A DNA stretch of 64,000 bases from Pythium myriotylum (lineage: Eukaryota; Oomycota; Peronosporomycetes; Pythiales; Pythiaceae): the NCBI GenBank assembly GCA_023091665.1, contig JALJCQ010000023.1, forward strand, positions 248,001 to 312,000. Reading direction: 5' to 3'. Positions within the stretch are counted from its first letter, which is position 1, and every line of letters begins with the position of its first letter. The notes under the pieces were generated by a model, which was not told where the DNA came from, made no database searches, and saw nothing but the letters and a program-made list of their open reading frames with translations. Of the stretch, positions 56,347 to 64,000 are shown piece by piece. The translations under genes and the position numbers were made by a program.

Positions 56347-58557
56347 TTAACTCGCTCGAGGCCGCTTGACGGAACTCGGTACGGCCGAATAGGTGAAGTT
56401 ACTGCTTTGCAGTCCACTTGGCACGGCGTGACCGCCGGAAAGATTAGAGCGTGACTCTCTGTACACTTGGTCTAGCAACTGCATGATCCTCTTCTTCGCG
56501 ACGCTTGAGAGCTGAGTGTTACCGCTGTCCAGGATCCGAGACTGCATGGCTGCGGCATCAACGCAGAAACGTTCAATGACCTGCTTCACGATGGCCTTGA
56601 ACTTGTCTTTCGATATCTTTCCTTTGCTGTCTTTGTAAAGAGGATAAAACTTTGCCTTGACATATTCCACTGCAATCGGTGACCATCTGTGTAATCATAC
56701 AACAGGCACTTAATGGATGCTCGAAGCATAAGGAAAGCAGATCAGCCTCACTTACAACTCGTAGTTCTTTGCGTCAGACTTCGCCGTTAATGTCGAGTCG
56801 CGCTTCCTCTTCATCTTCAGTTGAGATTTCGACTGAGCAGCCTGTGGCGCAGCCGCAGCGAAAGATTGGATGGCAGGCAGGCTCACCGCATTTCCAGTAT
56901 GTGAGCCAGGGCGAGGATGTACAACTGCAAAGTTCGTTGGTGCATCAAGTGGTGGGGCTGGAGGAGGGTTTACTGCTCGCCAATTCTCACTGAGGACAAC
57001 AACTCGTTCTCTGACCTCGAGGCTTACGTCTCCTTGACTCGAGATCTCATCTAGAACTGCCTGAAAACCGCGAGCCTACGATATTACCATTCGTCAGACC
57101 AGCGTTAGTGAATCTTGAGTCATGGCTCAGAACAAACCTCCACCAAATCTTCTTTCCGAACCGGCAAGTTCTCGAGAACTATCAGTACGGCTTCCAATAC
57201 GTGGGGATGTAATTCCTTCGATACAGTGGTTGTAGTTGGACCTCCGTTCTCAGCAACACGGAGCCACGACAACAGTATGCTCAGACAGCCTGCATCGAGA
57301 GCTGCCAGCTTTTCACGCTCGTTTAACCGGGCGAAAAACGATTTTACGCTCGAAACCAAGCGTAAACGCGCTGTCTTGGGTATTGTCAACGAGACAGTCG
57401 AGGCATAATTATCGTGGCTTGCTGCATCTACCATCCGTTTGGCGATATTACGATACTCAGTCGCGAAACTTGGTGATATCCTGGTCGATGCTGGTCTTCC
57501 TACTGAAGTGGCCTCGAGATCGAGTTGAGGACGCGATCTCAGTGCCGTTGTATCGCCATTCTGGCGCTGGCTATCTGTTCTGTCTTCCCATCTTTGTTCC
57601 CCCGCAGCCAAGGTCGAGCGAGTACCACGGATCGACGCTGTAGGTGGCGCGTAGAGTGCTGAAGGCCCGAGATCTCCACGAGCAAACATTGCATCGGCGC
57701 GCTGCTGGATGGCTTGAAGTTCACGAGACATATGCACAGCGTAAGAGAGGGCAACGCCACGTATCGGCCTCCCAGAGCCAAGATCCAGTCCTTCACCGTC
57801 TGGAAGAGTTAGTCTACCGCGTGTGCGTACTCGGCGTGGCCTCGTGGATACGTCACCTCGTCTTCGCTCTGCTCCAGATCCACTCATGACGTCGGACATG
57901 AGACTAGCAAGGCGACGAGTGCGGCGACGACTTGACAATGTGGAGGCGGGCCGAGTGATCAAATCACTCGCGCTCGCTGGGCCTCCGTAATGAACAGAGC
58001 AATACCACGAATGAGACGGGACCTCACTCAGACCTGCACAATAGGTATGACAAGCGTTTGTGCAGTGGGGCGCTTCACACATAAGCAAGACATGCTCATC
58101 ATCTCCCCGGCCACAGCTTTCACAGCGCACGCTATTAACGAGCCGCAGTTGCGCGGTGACATCGTGGTCGCGAGGGTCTGGGCGGAACACTTGCTTCGCG
58201 TCCGTAATGCGTTCCTTGTGCACAACAGTTCCATCGCCATCCTTGCGGACGACTTCGTTGAACTTCACCTTGCAGAGTGGGCAAAGATTGGTGACTTTGG
58301 ACCAAGTGACGATGCAGTCGAAGTGAAAACGGTGGTCACAACTGGAGAGAAAGCCTTGCTTAAGGAGAGTCACGGTGTCCTGGCAAATGCAACACTGAAA
58401 CAGCAGCGAGTCCGTCAGCGAATCTCCAGTACGACCACCAAATACCTGTCTGACTCACCGCATCCTCTTCAACGTCATCAACCTCATCGTCATTGCCGAT
58501 ATCTACAAGGCCGTCTTCGTCCTCGTCTTGCGCCGTCAGATCAATTGAGGCCTCCAT
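56347..58557 (-). CDS. PHRF1-like RING + PHD + SRI domain protein
   Basis: Four exons (58557-58459, 58394-57138, 57075-56756, 56686-56347; introns 62-69 nt) give 671 aa. After an acidic N-terminus comes a RING finger (CCICQDTV, HRFHFDCIVTW, CPLCKVKF; ~34-75), then a PHD finger (RCESCGRGDDEHVLLMCE to SWYCSVH; ~115-165). Residues ~330-420 look like a TFIIS-N/LW helical bundle. Residues ~560-650 are an SRI domain (VKAKFYPLYKDSKGKISKD), which binds the phosphorylated C-terminal repeat of RNA polymerase II. RING-PHD-SRI is the order seen in animal PHRF1, a nuclear E3 ligase. Exon 1 supplies the start and exon 2 begins exactly with the first RING cysteines. Confidence 0.87.
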
Positions 58558-58744
58558 GGGAGTCGATATTGCCCGCTGATGTGTTGCTGTGTTGTTGATG
58601 TTCCCAACAGCACAGCCCTGTAAAGGGGAAGCACGCAGTAAACGTCCCAGTTTCACGTCCTTCTAATCAAGCTATTGGCAGTACGTTACTTCCCTAGAAC
58701 AATCCGATCGATATTCGCTGAGCCGCGTTCGCGACATCCCGACG

Positions 58745-60680
58745 ATGCTGATTGCTCGTCTTCTGCGACTTTCCGCATCACTTGCGGCCATCTTGCATGA
58801 CAGTGGTTCTGTGAGCTATGCGGCAGATCTGGCGGCACTCCGCAGTGAGGTTGCATCGAGGCGTGTGGCGTGCACTGACGTTGGCGTTCGCTTCCACACT
58901 CGTCGAACTGCTGCAATGCCGCTTGAAGAGCTGAGCGAACTCCACACTGGGAAGGCATGTGCAAGCAGCACGACAATGGCGACAGTAGCTGATAGTGCCG
59001 AGGGTGCCCTAGTGAAGGCGGATTTAGATGTAGTGGATTGCGTGACAACACGCGTCGATGAAGAACTCATCGGTGTGTACTCAGTGATGCGGATATGTGA
59101 TCGAAGAGAAGATGCTGCAGCCGGCACGACAGACACATGGGATGACCATGTGCTACCTCAACTCCAACGCTTATTCAGTTCAACACGGAAGACTTCCTAT
59201 GAACTGAAATATCATGGATCGACTGTCGAGTTCGAGAAACCATCCATTTCGAGTAGCTACTTCCGCATGGAAGCAACAGGTCGCGGTGATGAGAGTGAAG
59301 ACGTACCTCGTTTTCGCTACAAGTCGTCAGAGCTGTGGGCTGTCCCTGATAACTCAACTGGTGATCGTTCTTTGATTTTGCTGAAGCTCAATGTGGTAAA
59401 CGATGGATCGGTTCCTCTCCACATCTTCGCTGCAACAGTCAAAATGCTCGAACACACACTTTCAAGCGGGATGCTGTTTCTACTACCCGAGAGAGCCAAG
59501 GCAATAATGCCGTCGAAGGAAGCCTCTGTGCTTTTTCGTGTTGAAGCGCAACATATAGTGCAGCTACCGGACGATGCAATTTACGCTGTCTACTTTGCTC
59601 ACACATCGCCGCGTGCTCATGTTCTTGAAGGACGGCTCCATGGAAAGAAGTTGAAAGTAAATAGCGACAAGAAAAAGTCACCTCTCAAAGCCAAAAACGA
59701 CTTGTTCAGTGTCCACAAGATTGATGACACGTCATCCCTGGAGGCTTACTCGCAATTTTCCTTCGGCATGTGGCAGAGTACGTTGCTCCTCATTGGTTGG
59801 TGGTTTGATCTAGCTCACAGTATTGCTTTGCCATAAAGTTGCGTCGATTGGGATAGTGATGATGGTCGGGCTAGTCACGACTTTATACATGCGAAGGAAG
59901 TGGACGCGGATTAATTTTACGACTTCACTGGACTGTTTTAAGCGCAAGAACCTGAAACATAAGAGCTCGGGTGTCACCAAAATGACAGAGCTGACATCGA
60001 TACGATCAAACTACGACCCTGCGGACACGCAAGCTGACACAGAGCCTAGCGAGTCGGAGAGGTTCGGCGAAAATGAACGCATCGTGCAATGCTACTTGAT
60101 ACTAATGCTATATCGATAGTTTCAAAGCACCCCTTCCTCATCCGACGCAGTCTCAACCGAATAAGCCTGCATCTAGACTCCGCGAGAGGTACCAGCACAT
60201 AGGTCTTGATTGGGCAAGAGTTCGTTTACTCACATTGTCTGTTTCAGAATGCCAGCTATCACGATGCAATGGAAGAAACCAGCCAACCTTCGAGAGAAAC
60301 TCTCGATACGCCGGACGCTCAAGCTTGAAAACACGGTGCGTTTGAACCCGAAGGATTTCGAACGTTTGTGGGAGGAGTTCATCCAGCGCCACAGTGGATC
60401 ATTTCATGCCACCAAGCGCCCAAGTGTTGAACATTTTGTTCAAGCAATGGCTACGGTTGGCGTTCTCTGTATGGCAAGTGGAACCGTGAATGGAGTGGAG
60501 AAGTATGTACTCTATGGGAAGCAAGCAGATTCTGGCGACTATTTCTTCGTCTCTGTCGACATTATTATTGAAACAAGGGAAACCAACGTCAGCATCCGTA
60601 CAAGCACGAATACGAATGACGCACTCATCCAGCAGTTCATCATGCTCGTTGACAGTCAACTTGACATAATTTTAAAGTAA
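58745..60680 (+). CDS. Membrane-anchored protein with beta-adaptin-appendage-like C-terminus
   Basis: Four exons (58745-59777, 59821-60061, 60120-60188, 60248-60680) stay in frame and give 591 aa. Residues ~1-340 include a beta-sandwich-like part (LILLKLNVVNDGSVPLHIF, ASVLFRVEAQHIVQL). A hydrophobic segment near residue 355 (VASIGIVMMVGLVTTLYM) is followed by basic residues, as in a TM anchor. A Ser/Pro linker precedes a C-terminal domain resembling the beta2-adaptin appendage platform (LNPKDFERLWEEFIQRH, YVLYGKQADSGDYFFVSV). The first intron is only 43 nt, although it has a strong GTACGT donor. Appendage domains recruit trafficking accessory proteins; a TM-linked version would be unusual. 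Without splicing this looks like three ORFs. Confidence 0.62.
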
Positions 60681-60823
60681 TGTTTCGGAAGCTGGGGGAC
60701 CTGTAGGTAGTACCGAAGAATTACGATCAAAAGATTTGGAGATTGGCATGTGCTTTGCCTTGAATCTGATTAAATCGCTAGCTGCTTCAATATAAAGTAG
60801 ACGATGTAGACATGGCGTCGTGC

Positions 60824-62346
60824 TCAGACCAAAGCCCCGATGACCATCGACATATCACCCTCATGAGCTTCGAGAAGCACAATGTTGCGATGGATGTCAA
60901 CAAAGCCCATGTCTTCCAGCGATTGCAAGGCAGCCGCCCACTTGATTTCTGCCGCACTCTTACGTGGAGCCGAAGCCGCGGGCGTTGGTTGCTCGCTTGG
61001 GGGAGTGTGAACTGGGGAGGCAATTGGGGCAGCTGCAGGGCTTACTACCGGAACTGCCGCTGGCACATTGACCTCTTCGACGGCATGGTTGCGGATAAGT
61101 GGCTCGGGAGCGCCGATGCGGACCTCACCACCCGCGGGACCAGGGTTAACGACATTGACATCGACCCACATTCGCTGCCCGAAGCGAGTCCCATCGTCTG
61201 TCGAGAGCCGCCAGTATCCTGTGTATCTTCCTGCGTTTGCAGGGGTATTCATGCGAAGAGATAAATCGATCGAACTACCAGGCAAGACAGACGGGACTGG
61301 AACACTGTCTGGGGCCTGCAGACGATCACCGCCGACACAAAGCAGCTTGCATCCCACTGGCCATTTCTTCAAACCCAGGTGTACACAGCGTGTATCAGAA
61401 GTGCTCCGAGTAAAAAAAAAAAAAATAGGTTGGGACATACCGTCTTGCCGCCGTTCTTAATGCGCCATACCTTGTCGAAAGGCTGGGACGGTGGGAGAAT
61501 AGTTCCATCCGGGCAGGTCACGTCATCCTCGAAAACGGCAACGATCGGACCAATATCTTCCTTCGTCTCGTCCACAGAAATGGGCTCAAACACGTCGCTT
61601 GCTGATAGCATCTGAACATTGCGATGCTCCTGAATCACTTGCAACACTCGCTCAACTTGCATACGTGCGTGGGGGCATTTCAGAAGTAGAATTTGCGCAA
61701 TTTCTTCAAACTCTCCGTGCCCAGCGACGGCGCGGAGGACGGTCGTCAAGTTTTGCTCCTTCTGGAACTCGGCAACGATGTGCTGGAATAGAACGGCATA
61801 CTTTGGAGTAGCCATAATCTCCGTAAGAGCATCCTGGCAGCCAGGTTCATGAAGCAACGATACGAGGTCACGCTTGAGAACTTCGTGGTTCACCGAGGCA
61901 GCGTCCCACTGCTCGATGAGCTTGCTGATGTCCACAAACACATCGAGCATCTGGCGTTCATGCTTACCCACCGGAAGCTGATCTGCTTCGATGGCAACCT
62001 GGTTCTTCGGCGTTGTTACAAGGGTAATCTTCACGACAGGGCAGGGCTTGTTCGTTGCCTTCGCGAGTTCTTCCATGAGACGGAATGCTTCTGCAAGCTC
62101 CGTGTCATTCGTGATTCGCACCTGCTCATCATCATCGTCTGTGTAGTATAACAGCACGTCTTTTGGCGCAACATTCGCCAGTTCGGCAAAGACCAGGCGA
62201 AGGTAGTCCTGCAGGTCCACGAAAGCAAGAGCGTTCCAGTCCGCAATCACGCGACTGTCGTGGTCCACGAGGGCCTGATTCACGGCCGCGACCTGCACGC
62301 GGCGCATGTCCTGCTGCTCCTTCCAGAGGATCTTGAGCGTCGCCAT
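60824..62346 (-). CDS. NBR1: NBR1-type selective autophagy receptor (PB1-FW-UBA)
   Basis: Exons 62346-61441 and 61366-60824 (74-nt intron, phase 0) encode 482 aa. The N-terminal PB1 domain (MATLKILWKEQQDMRRV to the acidic TDDDDEQVRI) mediates oligomerisation. The FW domain has its four tryptophans in order: KVWRIKNGG, KTKWPVGC, TGYWRLS and QRMWVDV; the intron splits this domain. A C-terminal UBA (WAALQ-type helix, LEDMGFVDIHRNIVLLEAH) would bind ubiquitin. NBR1 proteins link ubiquitinated cargo to ATG8 for autophagy. A possible ATG8-interacting motif is DVFEPISVDE, with an aromatic and an aliphatic residue flanked by acids. No ZZ finger is apparent. The intron contains a run of 14 A's on the plus strand. 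Confidence 0.92.
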
Positions 62347-62666
62347 GGTTGTTCTCGGCTTGCGTTTTGATGAGAGAACAACGAGTCTGGTCGAAACCTG
62401 CCATCTTCGATGGCGTGTGGGAGTGTGGTTCATCCAGCTAAAACCGAAACTTCAATATCTATTAGAAACGATCAGATCCTCGACTGGAGAGGAATATCAG
62501 AAATGAAACTCGGCATTTCAAAAATACAACTACCGGTATTGTGGTTCCATGAGATCAACTACGACTGTATTTCCACAAGAATTAAACGCACGAACCGAAG
62601 TAATTGGACTAGTTGCTCGCACGCTTCGCCAAATGCTTCTGCCGAGCACGTTCAGCACGGTGCCAT

Positions 62667-62900
62667 TCAACATGACCTACCAAAGCATTTAGCGATCGAA
62701 TTATTTCCGGCATAGAGGACAAGCGCAAACGATTTGTCCATCCGACGATGATCCTGAAATCTGACCAAGCACCATATCCAAATCAGTGCTGACGAGAGTA
62801 AACCCGGGAAGAAAATCGCGGCCATCGAGGTCTCTCCACAAAGTGTCATCCGAGCTTTGCATTGCACTTGTCCGTGCTCATCTAGATAGTACTCATACAT
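62667..62900 (-). CDS. Possible small membrane protein
   Basis: 77-codon ORF starting MYEYYLDEHGQVQ with one clear hydrophobic segment (AAIFFPGLLSSALIWIWCLV) followed by charged residues (RFQDHRRMDK). The layout resembles a small single-pass membrane protein, but there is no family match that I recognise and no flanking evidence. It may be chance, or one exon of a longer gene. Confidence 0.3.
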   Translation of the reverse strand: MYEYYLDEHGQVQCKARMTLCGETSMAAIFFPGLLSSALIWIWCLVRFQDHRRMDKSFALVLYAGNNSIAKCFGRSC

Positions 62901-63782
62901 CTTGTGGCACTATTTGAGTGGGTCGATCAACTAACCGCCATATACAACCAATCGATACGGAATGAATTGTCCTCTTTCTCACTGAATCAAGAATAGGATA
63001 TCCCTCGGGTTCGTGAGGCTCGGAACCCATCGATTTCGATGCCAAGCGATGCTCTCCTTCCATTTCATCATGGGTCGGGTTCCGGGTCAGAACATTTGGG
63101 TTCCTTCGGGTTCCAACTCGGAACCCATCGATTTTGATAGCAAGCGGTTCGAAAGGGTAACTTCAACATGGAGAGTCAACCTGCCAAAATCGATGAGTGA
63201 GGAGGAGCGTCGCTTCGGAATAAAACCTCATCACATGCCCATGGAACATTTCCAGTTCAGGAAGTGGCAGGAGTGACGGTGACTGGTGATGGACAGCGAT
63301 TGGCCTCTGAGTTGGCGGCAAAGATCAAAGAATGTTGGCGCTCTTGGATCTCCGAGACCTTGGTTGCGACCTCGCGCCAAGCTTCTCGAACGCAGTTTTG
63401 TGTTGTGGGGCTCGCGCGGACACCACCACTTGGTAATTGCCCGCCCCTCCGGCAGGTTGCGGCGATGTCAACATTCTTCGAGGTTGAAGCCGTCATTCCT
63501 ATGACCATCACTCTTGTGTCCCATCCCAGAAACATGGGCTGATCATGGAATTGAGAAGTACCCTTCGAATACAAACATTTGTTCTTATGAAACTGCTTAT
63601 GGTATCGAGTTATCGATCAACCCAGAGACCATACATCGTTGGCGGTCTTTAAACAGGGGTCTTGCGAGCCTACTCCACTAACCCACGAACGGTGCCTCAA
63701 AACCTCACTTCACCTTTTGCCGAATCGAACGCAAGTGATATCGCACAAGAACGAAGCAAGTAAGGAAGGTTCTCCAAGTAGA
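62901..63782. other. Gene-poor region between two PB1-domain genes
   Basis: The least gene-like stretch in the window. It contains direct and inverted repeats built on GGAACCC/GGGTTCC (63007-63146). From 63257 to 63574 there are three overlapping ORFs of ~70-105 codons in different frames and strands. None has a convincing start context, domain or splice pattern, so none is called as a gene. It could be a decayed insertion or ordinary regulatory DNA for the flanking genes. Confidence 0.4.
63021..63146. repeat. Degenerate direct repeat with small hairpin
   Basis: Two 28-nt copies (63021-63048 and 63119-63146) match at 25 positions; both begin CGGAACCCATCGATTT. Just before and within the second copy, GGGTTCC (63108-63114) and GGAACCC (63120-63126) form a perfect 7-bp stem with a 5-nt loop. 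More partial GGGTTC units lie between the copies. Confidence 0.7.
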
Positions 63783-64000
63783 ATGCGCACGTTAGTTCTC
63801 CGGATCGCCAACGCGGACGCCCAGGCGTCTGTGAACGTTGAGCTTGCGCTTGTGAACGCCCACGGGCAGCAGACGCTCGACTTCGCCACACTTCAGGCCG
63901 CAGCAGCAGCTTTGGTGGATGAGTCGAGCGTTGCTCTCAAATACGAAGACTCTGACGGCGATCTTGTTACGATCGGCAGCGATGCGGATCTCCGGGAAGT
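63783..64000 (+). CDS. PB1-domain protein, cut by window end
   Basis: Only the first 72 codons are in the window. MRTLVLRIANADAQASVNVE to the acidic EDSDGDLVTIGSDADLRE reads as a PB1 domain with the acidic OPCA motif. It may be a second NBR1/p62-like receptor or another PB1 signalling protein; the rest is needed to decide. It is divergent from the NBR1-type gene, with 1.4 kb between starts. Confidence 0.72.
   Translation, partial: MRTLVLRIANADAQASVNVELALVNAHGQQTLDFATLQAAAAALVDESSVALKYEDSDGDLVTIGSDADLRE

Noticed and set aside
63108..63126. GGGTTCC-loop-GGAACCC as a tRNA T-arm
   Set aside because: The loop is five bases without the TTCRA consensus, and no acceptor, D or anticodon arms surround it.
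63257..63574. 105-codon minus ORF and two overlapping plus ORFs
   Set aside because: Mutually exclusive, no recognisable domain, no splice partners; cannot be separated from chance.

Overview
The window reads as a compact nuclear segment of a protist, most likely an oomycete (stramenopile). About 33 protein-coding genes fill 64 kb. They alternate between strands and are broken by short GT-AG introns, mostly 53-78 nt. Convergent neighbours are often only 20-90 nt apart. The gene set is typically eukaryotic: cytosolic Phe-tRNA synthetase, ALG2, COP9 signalosome, SKI8, Arp2/3, mitochondrial PDK and sphingosine-1-phosphate lyase. Several unusual domain fusions are also present. The oomycete assignment is an inference from intron size, gene density and fusions; no species marker is visible. 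I saw no rRNA, tRNA, CRISPR array, transposase or secreted RXLR-type effector. Exon joins were made by hand from splice sites, frame and family fit; every multi-exon model keeps one open frame.

Left part (1-18.6 kb): a TPR protein cut by the window edge, a conserved protein with CxxC pairs (1439), a small conserved protein, FARSB, a Sel1-repeat protein, an AAAP amino-acid transporter, a TBC-PDZ-GRAM-myotubularin fusion (10154), a PH-domain kinase, an alpha-kinase with a long N-terminal region, and ALG2.

Middle part (18.9-47.6 kb): SKI8/WDR61, an alpha/beta hydrolase, ARPC5, a LYR + YccV-like + TPR protein, CSN1, a coiled-coil protein, PDK, a small 4-TM protein, a 1311-aa protein sharing a module with the gene at 1439, two IQ-motif proteins, a glomulin/ALF4-like protein, a conserved protein whose stop codon overlaps that of its neighbour, a histidine phosphatase, a BAR-like + TBC RabGAP, and an ARM + PHD-like protein.

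Right part (47.7-64 kb): sphingosine-1-phosphate lyase, an RHBDD1-like rhomboid protease, an intronless 1534-aa membrane protein made of repeated 4-TM units followed by an F-box-like segment and a Cys/His cluster (the most unusual gene here), a PHRF1-like RING/PHD/SRI protein, a membrane-anchored protein with a beta-adaptin-appendage-like C-terminus, an NBR1-type autophagy receptor, and the start of a second PB1-domain gene. The 1.4 kb between the last two is the only gene-poor stretch and carries a degenerate repeat.

Recurring themes are endolysosomal Rab and PI3P control (two RabGAP fusions), ubiquitin/cullin control (CSN1, glomulin-like, F-box/zinc protein, PHRF1-like, ERAD-type rhomboid) and autophagy receptors. 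In a eukaryote this proximity may be coincidental.
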